Shown here: piece by piece, positions 16,712 to 27,000 of the stretch
Position numbering within the stretch: position 1 is the first letter of the stretch
How the letters are laid out: every line of letters begins with the position of its first letter
DNA from: Melioribacteraceae bacterium
GTDB lineage: Bacteria > Bacteroidota > Ignavibacteria > Ignavibacteriales > Melioribacteraceae
Length of the DNA stretch: 64,000 nt
NCBI GenBank assembly: GCA_035362835.1
Contig: DAOSDY010000002.1
Location: 248,001-312,000 of the forward strand
Direction of reading: 5' to 3'
Notes under the pieces: generated by a model
What the model saw: the letters and a program-made list of their open reading frames with translations, nothing else
What the model was told of the DNA's origin: nothing
Databases searched by the model: none
Program-made: the position numbers and the translations under genes

Positions 16712-17668
16712 ATGAAAGTATTTATAACGCAGGAACTGCCCGGAAACGTTGAGGAAATTCTGAGAAGAAAAGGATTTGAAGTTGACGTCTACCGGAAAAA
16801 TAAAATTATTCCGAAAAAGGAATTGATTGAAAGGGCCAAGTCCGCAGATGCGCTGATCTGCCTCCTCACAAACAGTATTGATAAGGAAGTAATCGACAGT
16901 TTTAGGAAGTGCAGGATAATCGCGAATGTTGCCGTCGGTTTCAACAATATCGATGTCGGCTATGCAAAGTCGAAAGGAATTGTCGTAACAAATACTCCGG
17001 GAATTTTAGACGACGCTACAGCGGATCTTACGTTAGCGCTGATACTCGCATGCGCCAGGAGATTGAGGGAAGGGGATATTTATACGAGGGAAGGGAAGTT
17101 TAAAGCGTGGATGCCGCAGTTACTCCTCGGTATTGAGATGGCCGGAAAGACGGTGGGAATTATCGGTGCCGGCAGAATAGGCCTGGAGGTTGCAAACCGT
17201 CTCATACCTTTCAAGACAAAAATTATCTACTATAACCGGAACCGTAAAACCGGATTTGAAAAAAAGACAGGTGCAAAAAGAGTATCGCTCAATTCACTTC
17301 TTAAAAAATCCGATTTCATTTCTGTTCATCTTCCATTGAATAAAGAGACATTTCAAATACTGAATAAAAAGAATCTGAATCTGATGAAAAAGACCGCTGT
17401 AATCGTGAATACATCCCGCGGAGAAGTGATTGAGGAAAAAGCTCTAATCGATCTTTTGAGGAGGAAAAAAATATTTGCAGCCGGACTCGATGTATACGAA
17501 AACGAGCCCCGGTTGAATCCGGAACTCTTCGGGCTTGATAACGCTATTCTTCTGCCGCATATCGGAAGCGCTACCGTTGAAACCCGTAGTAAAATGGCCC
17601 TTTTAGCCGCCAAAAATGTGATAAATCTGTTATCGGGCAAAAGACCGGTCACACCGGTTCAGATTTAA
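16712..17668 (+). CDS. D-2-hydroxyacid dehydrogenase (glyoxylate/hydroxypyruvate reductase-like)
   Basis: 318 residues. The NAD-binding motif is GIIGAGRIGLEVANRL near residue 150. The D-isomer-specific dehydrogenase signature comes later (NTSRGEVIEEKAL). Catalytic residues are in place: Arg in the NTSRG loop, Glu in NEPRLNPEL and His in LLPHIGSAT. The length is normal. It starts 3 nt after the upstream membrane protein gene. The family reduces glyoxylate, hydroxypyruvate or related 2-keto acids with NAD(P)H; the exact substrate is not readable. Confidence 0.85.
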   Translation: MKVFITQELPGNVEEILRRKGFEVDVYRKNKIIPKKELIERAKSADALICLLTNSIDKEVIDSFRKCRIIANVAVGFNNIDVGYAKSKGIVVTNTPGILDDATADLTLALILACARRLREGDIYTREGKFKAWMPQLLLGIEMAGKTVGIIGAGRIGLEVANRLIPFKTKIIYYNRNRKTGFEKKTGAKRVSLNSLLKKSDFISVHLPLNKETFQILNKKNLNLMKKTAVIVNTSRGEVIEEKALIDLLRRKKIFAAGLDVYENEPRLNPELFGLDNAILLPHIGSATVETRSKMALLAAKNVINLLSGKRPVTPVQI

Positions 17669-17727
17669 ATGAATTGTAGAAAGAATTTTTAATAACTATT
17701 TTTACATAAAATAAATTAGACAACACT

Positions 17728-18849
17728 ATGCGAATTGGAATCCCAAAAGAAACAGCCAGAGAAGAGAAAAGAGTATCGATTGTTCCAGCGGGAGTCGACG
17801 CTCTTGTAAAAGCAGGACATACTGTTTTTCTAGAAACAGGTGCAGGATTCGAGAGTCATTTTACTGATGAAGAATACCGGAATGTAGGCGCGAATATTGT
17901 CTATACCGCCGAAGAGGTATATCAGCGTTCCGAGATGGTGGTTAAAATCGCTCCGCTTACGGATAATGAAGTGGATCTTCTTCAGGATGAACAGATTCTT
18001 TTTTCATTCCTTCATCTGGCAGTAGGCAAAAAAAATGTAATTGAAAAACTCCTTCAGAAAAAAGTGACGGCTATTGCCTATGAGCTTATTGAAAAGGAGG
18101 ATCAGCTCCCGGTGCTTCAATCGATGAGTGAAATAGCCGGTCAGCTGGCAGTTCAGGTCGGTGAGAAATATCTCGGAAGCGATTCGCCGATCGGACGCGG
18201 AATACTGATGGGCGGAATAGCGGGAGTGGCTCCGGCCGCGGTTGTTATTCTTGGCGCAGGCGTCGTCGGATTTAATGCTGCGCGCGCCGCTTATACAAGA
18301 GGCGCTCACGTGATCGTTATTGATAACGACATGAGAAGATTGAGAAGAATCAATACAGATATTTCTAAAAATATCAGCACCGTTGCGGCCAATCCGTTTA
18401 CAATTGCGCGCGGCTGCAAGTTTGCCGATCTTTTCATCGGCGCTATTCAGATCAAAGCCGAGAAGACTCCTCATCTAGTTACAGAACAGATGGTAAAGAC
18501 AATGAAAAAGGGGGCGGTTATTGTTGATGTCTCTATCGATCAGGGCGGATGCATCGAGACCAGCCGTCCTACAACAATCTCCGATCCGGTATTCAACATG
18601 CATAATGTAATTCATTACTGTGTTCCGAATATGCCGGCTCTGGTCTGCCGTACCGCAAGTTACGGATTGACAAATGCGGCGCTCGAATATGTGGATGAGA
18701 TTGCCGGACACGGTTTATCGCAGGCACTCCTGGGCGATACGGGACTTGCCAAAGGAGTTTGTACTTACAACGGTTTCTGTACAAATGAAAGTATCGCGGA
18801 AGCATTCAATATAGAATATAGACGGCTCCATATTTTTTCAAAAAATTAA
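17728..18849 (+). CDS. ald: Alanine dehydrogenase
   Basis: 373 residues matching alanine dehydrogenase: MRIGIPKETAREEKRV at the N-terminus, substrate-binding lysine in VVKIAPL, the catalytic histidine in FSFLHLA, and the NAD-binding region VVILGAGVVGFNAARAA. The enzyme converts L-alanine and NAD+ to pyruvate, ammonium and NADH in the cytoplasm. A TTG (17674) and TATTTTTA (17697-17704), spaced about 20 nt, resemble a Bacteroidota promoter. In other Bacteroidota ald is found near porX and tsaE; here those genes lie about 9 kb downstream. Confidence 0.92.
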   Translation: MRIGIPKETAREEKRVSIVPAGVDALVKAGHTVFLETGAGFESHFTDEEYRNVGANIVYTAEEVYQRSEMVVKIAPLTDNEVDLLQDEQILFSFLHLAVGKKNVIEKLLQKKVTAIAYELIEKEDQLPVLQSMSEIAGQLAVQVGEKYLGSDSPIGRGILMGGIAGVAPAAVVILGAGVVGFNAARAAYTRGAHVIVIDNDMRRLRRINTDISKNISTVAANPFTIARGCKFADLFIGAIQIKAEKTPHLVTEQMVKTMKKGAVIVDVSIDQGGCIETSRPTTISDPVFNMHNVIHYCVPNMPALVCRTASYGLTNAALEYVDEIAGHGLSQALLGDTGLAKGVCTYNGFCTNESIAEAFNIEYRRLHIFSKN

Positions 18850-18864
18850 GAAGAGATTTAAAAG

Positions 18865-20217
18865 ATGACACTTGATCAGATCAAAATCGATAAGCCGGTT
18901 AGTGGACCATGGGTGAAGAAATATAATTCTAAACTTGTTTCGGCTGAAGAAGCGGTTAAAGTAATTAAATCGAATGATAAGGTTGTTGTGCAGCCCGGAT
19001 GCGCCGCGCCGCTTGATTTAATTAATGCAATGGTACTGCGTAAAGAAGAACTGAGTAATGTAGAGATTTATCACATCCTTGTAGTTGGCGACCTTCCGTA
19101 TGTAAAACCGGGTATGGAAAAGCATTTTCGTCATAAAGCTTTTTTTATCGGGGGCAATACACGAAGTGCTGTAAATGAAGGCCGTGCAGAGTTTATTCCG
19201 ATCTTCCTTTCCGAAGTTACTATGCTTTTTAAGAGAGGAGTTTTACAGGCGGATGTTGCTTTGATTCATGTATCACCGCCCGATGAACACGGATTCTGCA
19301 GTTACGGAATTGATGTGGGAAATATTAAAACCCCGGCGGAGAAATCGAAGTGCATTATTGCTATGGTTAACAAGCAGATGCCGCGCGGACTCGGAAACAG
19401 TTTTATTCATATCAATAAGATTGATTATATAGTTGAAGCGGACAAACCGCTTCTCGAACTCCCTCAAATTGACCCTGATGCAACTCCTGAAATGTTAAAA
19501 ATTTACGACCAGATCGGAAGTCATATTGCCGGAATGATTGAAGACGGTTCAACTCTTCAAATGGGAATCGGTGCTATTCCGGATGCAGTACTGAAATATC
19601 TTCATGATAAAAACGATCTCGGTGTTCATACGGAGATGTTCAGCGACGGACTTATCGAACTCGTTCAGGAAGGTGTTGTAAACGGTGAAAAGAAGACTCT
19701 GCACCAGGGTAAAATAATTGCGGGATTTGTGCTCGGTACTAAACGCTCTTATGATTTTATTGACAACAATCCGATTTTTGAGTTCCATCCCCAGGAATAT
19801 GTAAATGATCCTTTCCTTATCTCAAAGAATAATAAGATGGTTGCCATTAACTCCGCGATCGAAATCGATTTAACAGGCCAGGTTTGTTCGGATTCAATCG
19901 GAACCAGATTCTACAGCGGCATCGGCGGGCAGGTCGATTTTGTGAGAGGCGCGGCTCATTCAGAAGGAGGCAAACCGATTATAGCTCTCCCTTCGGCAAC
20001 AAAGGATCTGAAATTTTCGAAAATCGTTCCGACTCTCAAACCGGGTGCCGGTGTTGTAACCTCGCGCGGCGATGTCCATTATGTAGTCACGGAATACGGA
20101 GTAGCTGACCTGTTCGGTAAAACGATTCAGGAAAGGGTAAGATCGCTGATTGCAGTTTCTCATCCCGTGTTCAGAGATCAATTAACAGAATACGCAAAAA
20201 AAGTTTATTACATTTAG
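18865..20217 (+). CDS. Acetyl-CoA hydrolase/CoA-transferase family protein
   Basis: 450 residues in the acetyl-CoA hydrolase/4-hydroxybutyrate CoA-transferase family. The N-terminal domain covers about residues 15-200 (VVVQPGCAAPLDLINAM, VALIHVSPPDEHGFCSYG). The C-terminal catalytic domain follows, with the probable active-site glutamate in GVHTEMFSDGLIEL and the glycine-rich IGIGAIPDAVL. The end has GVVTSRGDVHYVVTEYGVADL. It would move CoA between acetate/acetyl-CoA and another acid, or hydrolyse acetyl-CoA. It follows ald by 15 nt, so amino-acid fermentation or acetate metabolism is a reasonable context. Confidence 0.85.
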   Translation: MTLDQIKIDKPVSGPWVKKYNSKLVSAEEAVKVIKSNDKVVVQPGCAAPLDLINAMVLRKEELSNVEIYHILVVGDLPYVKPGMEKHFRHKAFFIGGNTRSAVNEGRAEFIPIFLSEVTMLFKRGVLQADVALIHVSPPDEHGFCSYGIDVGNIKTPAEKSKCIIAMVNKQMPRGLGNSFIHINKIDYIVEADKPLLELPQIDPDATPEMLKIYDQIGSHIAGMIEDGSTLQMGIGAIPDAVLKYLHDKNDLGVHTEMFSDGLIELVQEGVVNGEKKTLHQGKIIAGFVLGTKRSYDFIDNNPIFEFHPQEYVNDPFLISKNNKMVAINSAIEIDLTGQVCSDSIGTRFYSGIGGQVDFVRGAAHSEGGKPIIALPSATKDLKFSKIVPTLKPGAGVVTSRGDVHYVVTEYGVADLFGKTIQERVRSLIAVSHPVFRDQLTEYAKKVYYI

Positions 20218-20227
20218 AAGAGTTTCT

Positions 20228-20917
20228 ATGGTAGCGGTTATCGGAGATATACACGGCTGCTTCTATACTCTCGAAGAGCTGTATAAAAAAATAGTTAAGG
20301 GTTATCCCGGAATTAGTATTTATACTGTCGGCGACCTTGTGGACCGCGGTAATCACAGTTTCGAGGTTGTAAAATTTATTATTGATAATAAAATTATCTT
20401 TGCGCCGGGTAATCACGATTATATGTTTTTGCATTTTTTTAAAGATCCCTCCAGCGTCTTTGCCCGTTCCTGGTTTTTCAATGGCAACGAGACAACGCTG
20501 GAATCCTATGAAAACCATCAGGATGAAATGTTCCATCATCTTGAATTTATCAAGAGTGCTCCCCTCTATTATAATCTGAAAGATTGTTTTATCTGTCATG
20601 CCGGCATTTCGGTCCTATATGAAAATCTGCTTCCCAAAGATTTCAGGAATAATTTAGATTCACTCGATTCATTTATAAGGAATGATTTAAAGACCGACAG
20701 GGGAATAATGTGGACTAGGGACGCTTTATTGAACCTGGGTAAACTTCAGATAGTCGGACACACAAAGCAGCAGGATATCACTCTGGTTGAAGAATCGAAT
20801 GCGTTATATCTGGATACAGGAGCATGTGTAGGCAATAAGTTATCCGCCGTAATTGTTCACGAAAGCAACATCATAGAGACAATTGAAGAAAAAACACACT
20901 TAAATGATATCATTTAA
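20228..20917 (+). CDS. PPP-family metallophosphoesterase (serine/threonine phosphatase-like)
   Basis: 229 residues with the metal-binding blocks of calcineurin-like phosphoesterases: GDIHGCFYTLEEL, GDLVDRGNHS, GNHDYM, then later histidines in CHAGIS and IVGHTKQ. The order and spacing fit bacterial PrpA/ApaH-like PPP phosphatases. It is cytoplasmic. It starts 10 nt after the CoA-transferase gene and ends before the sprA promoter gap. Protein phosphatase and dinucleoside-polyphosphatase roles are both possible. Confidence 0.85.
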   Translation: MVAVIGDIHGCFYTLEELYKKIVKGYPGISIYTVGDLVDRGNHSFEVVKFIIDNKIIFAPGNHDYMFLHFFKDPSSVFARSWFFNGNETTLESYENHQDEMFHHLEFIKSAPLYYNLKDCFICHAGISVLYENLLPKDFRNNLDSLDSFIRNDLKTDRGIMWTRDALLNLGKLQIVGHTKQQDITLVEESNALYLDTGACVGNKLSAVIVHESNIIETIEEKTHLNDII

Positions 20918-20944
20918 AAATGCACCTAGAATTTTTTTTTAAGG

Positions 20945-20976
20945 ATTGCATTAAAGTAAATTTTTAGTAATTTTTG
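20945..20976 (+). promoter_or_regulatory. Possible Bacteroidota-type promoter before sprA
   Basis: ATTGCA (20945-20950) and TAATTTTTG (20968-20976) are spaced about as in TTG-N19-21-TAnnTTTG promoters, with one extra T in the downstream box. An AAGGAGG site follows at 20990-20997. Weak but well placed. Confidence 0.35.
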
Positions 20977-21025
20977 AGTCGCAAAAATTAAAGGAGGTTC
21001 GATCGATTACTTTTTACTTTAGTTA

Positions 21026-24000
21026 ATGCGAATAATTAAAAGGTCTACTATCTTTTCCGTGCCAGAAAATACTTCGAAGTTGGGAATCAAATTATTTTTG
21101 CTTCCCTTTTTTGTTGCTGCAGTTATTTTCTCTTTCGGATTCACCCATCAGGGAAATACCAGGGAAGGTAAACAGTTTTTCTTCGATTCCTCTCTATCCC
21201 TTTTGATGGAGATGAACCGCCTTGAACAGCAATTAGAGCTTCCTTTCCATAAGAATTCTGAAAGCTTACCGGATCAATCTCCTGTTTCCGGTCATTATTT
21301 CTCCAGTCCCGATACCACAATTAAAAAAGATTCAATACTCACGCCGGATTCACTCGTTGTTAAACTTTCAAAGAGCGATTCAATTAAATTACTAGCCCGC
21401 CAGGATTCTCTCAGAATAGTTGATTCACTTATGCAGGATTCAACTGCAAGGCTGCAGCATTTCCGTTATGTCCGGCAGGATCAATATACTACCCGTTTCC
21501 GCGAAAGGAAGGAATCGTCACTTTTATTAAGACCTTCTCAGGGGACAATTACCAGACTTGCCCAGCTGGATCCGACGGGTACAAAAGTTATTATTAAAGA
21601 GGAGATCGGCGGTAATGTGCTTCGCCCTATTCTTGAACTTCCGCTGGAAGAATATATAGAGTTGAGGCTGGAAGCGATCAACCGGAAATTATGGGAAGAC
21701 AAGGGATACGAATACAAACTCAAAGAAGATAAAAAAGATCTCAGTCAGCTCCTTACAGATATTACTAACATAGAAATCCCTCTTCCTAGCGCGTCGTTCC
21801 TTAGTATTTTCGGTCCGCCTAAGATTAATCTGAAAATTGCCGGCGCTGTTGATATTCACGGCGCATGGCGTAATGAAACCACTACGGGTATTACTACATC
21901 GGCTCTCGGGAATACACGTAACGAACCCGATTTCAAACAGCAGGTCCAGATAAATTTAAGCGGTACTATCGGGGATAAACTTACAATCTCCGCTGACTGG
22001 AATACAGAAAGACAGTTCCAGTACGAGAATCAGCTGAAAATAAAATATACCGGTTACGATGATGAAATAATTCAGAGTATCGAAGCCGGAAACGTTTCGC
22101 TTCAGACATCTCCTTTAATCGGGGGAAGCGAAGCATTGTTCGGCGTTAAAGCCATGATGAAGATGGGCCCTTTCAGCTTAACGGCCCTCGCTTCCCAGAA
22201 GAAAGGTGAAGTTCAGGAAGTATCGATAAGCGGCGGCGCTAAAGCGCAGAAATTTGAAATCCGGGCATACGACTATTCACCGAATCATTTCTTCCTCCAT
22301 CCTGTGTACGCGGATCCGAATCTTGCCATATTCAAAAATTATTTCAGCAATCCGGTTCCGCAGATCGTCGACTCATTACGTGTTAAAGATATTCAGGTTT
22401 GGAAAACTATTACCGGTCTGGTAAATCCGAATGAACGTAAAGCCAACGCATATATTGATCTTCGTAAAAGGAACAGGAACCAGTTATATAACGATCTGAG
22501 GGACAGCACGCTTCAATCGGTTCCCGGAACCAGGGAGATCGACAGACGGTTCCTCCTTCTGCAGCAGGGCATCGATTACGAGATTCATGCCGAGACAGGA
22601 TTTATAAGTTTCAAAACTCAAATTCAGGACCAGGATGCTGTAGCCGCAGCGTTCCGGCTTGAAGGGCCTACTTCCTCACCCGATGATGATATCTACTACG
22701 GAGAATTCATTCAGGATGTTGGTGCCGATTCAACAGCTAGAATTGTTCTAAGATTGATCAAACCGCCGAACCTTCAACCGCAGTTCAGAGATGCATGGAA
22801 ACTCCAGCTTAGAAATATTTATCCCGTTGGCGGTAGAGATATTAAGGACGAAGGATTTTTATTCGATATAAAATATCAGATCGAAGGCGGTGAACCGCAG
22901 AACGAAATTGCAGGCAATAAACTTCTCCAGGTCTTCGGCCTCGATAAGACGGATAAAAGCGGAACATCAACTCAACCGGACGCAACTTTCGATTATTTCC
23001 CCAACAGGACAGTTTTTCCGAGTACGGGAGAAATTGTATTCCCGGTACTTCAGCCGTTCGGAGATGATTTCCCCGCGCAGCTCGGACCGGAACTCAGATA
23101 CGACGCGATCTATGATACAACCGTTACTTTTGCGAAGCAGGACAGGGCAAAAGATAAATTTATTCTATCAGGCGAGTATTCCGCATCAGTCTCATCGGTT
23201 TATAATCTCGGATTTAATGTTGTTGAAAATTCCGTAAGAGTTATGCTCGGCGGAAATGAATTGAAAGAGGGAATCGATTATACTGTCGATTATAATCTCG
23301 GCCAGATTATAATCCGTAAGGATGAAGCGCTTGTACCGGGCGCGGACCTTAGAATTACTTTTGAACAGAACGATCTTTTCCAGCTTGCCTCCAAAACTCT
23401 GCTCGGTCTGCGCGGCCTTCTCGATATAAGCCGGGAAACCACGCTCGGTTTCTCTTACCTTAATTTGAATCAGCAGACACTGAGCGACAAGGTCCGGATA
23501 GGCGAGGAACCTCTTAACAACTCGATACTAGGTGTGGACTTCAATACAAGATTAAATCTTCCTTTTGTTACTAAAGCACTGGATCAGGTGATCTCCACGA
23601 GCGCACCTTCCATGTTTACTTTGAATGCGGAATACGCTTATATGAGTCCCGATCCTAATACAAAGAAAAGTACTATCTCGAGCGATAACGGTAGAAGTAT
23701 TGCTTATGTAGATGATTTTGAAGGGGCAAAAAGAATTATTCCTTTGGGTATGCCGTATAATTCATGGCGGGATTTAAGCGTTCCAACAAAACTGCCTTTC
23801 ATAGGCGGCCTCTCACTGAATGTTCAGATGAATTATAAAGCTAAATCCTACTGGTATAATGTGACCCCGTCGGATGTAACCGTTAAACAGATTTACGGAG
23901 ACCGTAAGCAGGCATCACCGGAGGATCAGTTCATTACCGTCCTCGATTATAAATATCTCCCGGCCGAAAAGGGAACATATAACTGGTCTCCGGATCTTGC

Positions 24001-27000
24001 CGATAAGTCGAGGAACTGGGGAGGTATGATGAAAGTTCTTTCTTCAACGGCTAATAATCTTATTGAAGAGAATATTGAGTTCATCGAATTCTGGGTTCAG
24101 ATTGTAAGAGCTCCTTCGAATCTTAAACTGAATATTGATCTTGGACAGATTAGTGAAGATGTTATCCCGAACAACCGGCTCGATACAGAGGATAAGAATC
24201 TGAATGACCTTGTTGACGAGGGTGAGGATACGGGTATAGACGGATTAAACGATTTTGAGGAACCGGGCTATAATTCTGTTACAAATCCCGATCCGAGCGG
24301 TGATAATTATACATTCCAGCTTACATCCAATGCTGATTATTCGCGTGTTAACGGAACGGAGAGGAACGCTCAATCGATTGATCAGGGCCGCCTTCCGGAT
24401 TCTGAAGACCTTAACCGTAATTTTACTCTCGATCTGGTGAACAGTTATTTCAGGTATGAAGTACCGATTGATACTAACAGGTCCGTAAACCAGTTTATTC
24501 AGGGGGCCGGCGATAACGGCTGGTATCTGTTCAAGATTCCTTTAAAGGATTTTATTTTGAAGGAAGGAAGTCCGAGCTTTTCAGTAGTTGAGTTTATAAG
24601 GTTCTGGTTCTCAGGAGCCGAACAGGATGTTCATCTGCGCTTCGCCGAAATGAATCTTGTTGGAAATCAATGGCAGAAAGTTCTGGATAACAGAGTTACC
24701 ATCGATGACGAAGTTCTTACTGTATCAACAATCAGCATTGAGGAAAATCCGGAGTATGATTCTCCCCCGGGAGTATTCAGGGAAAGAGACCGTTCCAAGC
24801 CCGATTACGAAATTTTCAAAAATGAACAGGCGCTGAATCTGCTTCTTAAAAATCTTGAAGACGGCGACAAACGTGAGATTGTCCGTTACCTCTACAGGCC
24901 GCTCGACGTATTTAATTATAAGGAAATGAAATTATTTATTCACGGGGATAAGGATAGTTTAAGTCAGAATTCCGTTTCGTATTACAATGATCCTTCCGAT
25001 TATTCATCGGAAGTCTATATGCGCTTCGGTTCCGACTCTCTTAATTATTATGAGTACCGTCAGCCTGTTAGAGGCGGCTGGAACGAAGTAAGTCTTATCT
25101 TTTCCGAATTGACTGCAATTAAACAAAGACGTGATACTACAAATATTAAAACTGTCTACCGCGTACCGGTTGAAGGAAAAGAAGGACATCTCTACGGTGT
25201 TCTCGGAAATCCGACGCTTACCAGAATTACATTTTTTACAATCGGAATTCTTAATCCTTCCGGAAAAGGTACAGTAGGAAGGCGGGTCTCCGGAAGCGTT
25301 TGGATAAACGAATTACGCGTCCTCGAAGCCGACGATACTCCCGGCTGGGCATACAGCGCCTCATCGTCATTAACACTTGCGGATCTTGCAAAGGTTACTT
25401 TCAATATCAATCAGACCAATCCGTACTTCCACAAACTTGCGGACCGGTTCGGAACCAGGCAGGATAATCTGAGCTGGGGACTTGCGGCAGATATCGATGT
25501 TCTTAAACTGCTGCCATTTAATATGCCGGGCAGTAATTTGAGAGTTACATATAACCGGCAGGAACAATCTACCAATCCGGTTTTCGTTCCGGGAACAGAT
25601 ATTAAAGTTGAGGAAGCACAGAATGAATTGCGTAAATCTCTTATAGACCAGAATGTTGCCGAAGAAGACATTAACAGCGCAGTCGAAAACCTGAAGAGAG
25701 AGAGCCAGACAATTGCTGTAACGGAAACATTTACAATCTCCAATATCCGGTTAAAGATTCCTACCGATAAATGGTATATAGATGATATAATCAATAATCT
25801 CAGTTTTGGTTTCAACTATAATAAAACTGCAGGCAGGTCTCCAACTGTGGAATCATCAAACAGCTGGATCTGGAACGCGAATGCGAATTATTCAGTGGCA
25901 TTCAGCCGCGACCTCTACTTCAAACCGCTCGACATCCCGATTATAGGGGATTTAATCGGGATATTTACCGATTACAAAGATGTTAAAGTTTATTTTGCTC
26001 CTCAGACATTAAGCGCTTCTATGACGGCGAGCAGGAAGAGAAGCTTTACACAAAACCGGCTTCTTGCAACCAAACCGAATATTACCAGGGATTTTACATC
26101 TACGAGAGGCGCTGGATTCACATGGGCATTTACCGAAGGCGGATTCCTGAATCTTACATTGACTTACAATTTCGACATCTCTTCAACGCTCGCCTTCCTT
26201 CTTGTCCAGGATGAAAATGAAAGGTCTGAAAGCGAGATCTGGCGGGATATTTTTGGCGGCACTTTCTTCGGAAGAGATTTCAATTACAAACAGAATTTTG
26301 ACCTTAGAGCGAACCCAAAACTTCCTTCTATCTGGGATCTCAGTCGGTATATAAACCTGACTGCATCCTACGGTGTTTCCTATAACTGGCAGAATAATTT
26401 CCAGCAGGCAGAACTTGGCAGAAGCGCCGGGTATTCGAACAGAATCTCCGCGGGTTTTAATATCAGACTGAAATCTATTTTTGCTCCTCTGTTTCAGGAA
26501 GCAACACCTGTTCAGCAGACACCGCAAAGGCAGGAGGGCGGAAGAGGCGGAAGAAGGAGTCAGCAGAGATCTACTCCTGCTCAGGTTGCACAGCCTGATG
26601 TAAAAAAAGAGTTAACCGATTCAATCAATGTAGCTGTTGATTCTGTTGCCGTGAAGGATTCTTTGTTAACTGAAGAAGAAGAGATGGAAGAAGTTGATAC
26701 ACCGGGCACTCTTGATAAGAGTCTCGAACTTCTGAAACTGGCTGTAAAATGGCTTCTCCTCGATTATGACCAGATATCGATCAACTTTTCGCAGAACAGT
26801 TCTTATTCCGGCGGAGGACTTGCAGGCGAAGGAACCGGATTCAATAATTTCTGGGGAGTTAAGCAATCTGCTTCCAAAGGTCCGTCAAGATTATTTATGC
26901 TCGGACTTTCGAATGATATCGGCAAAAGAGCTCCGATGGGTAATCTATCGGACAGTTATTCTCATAACAATAATCTTGATTTTAAAACATCCCGTCCATT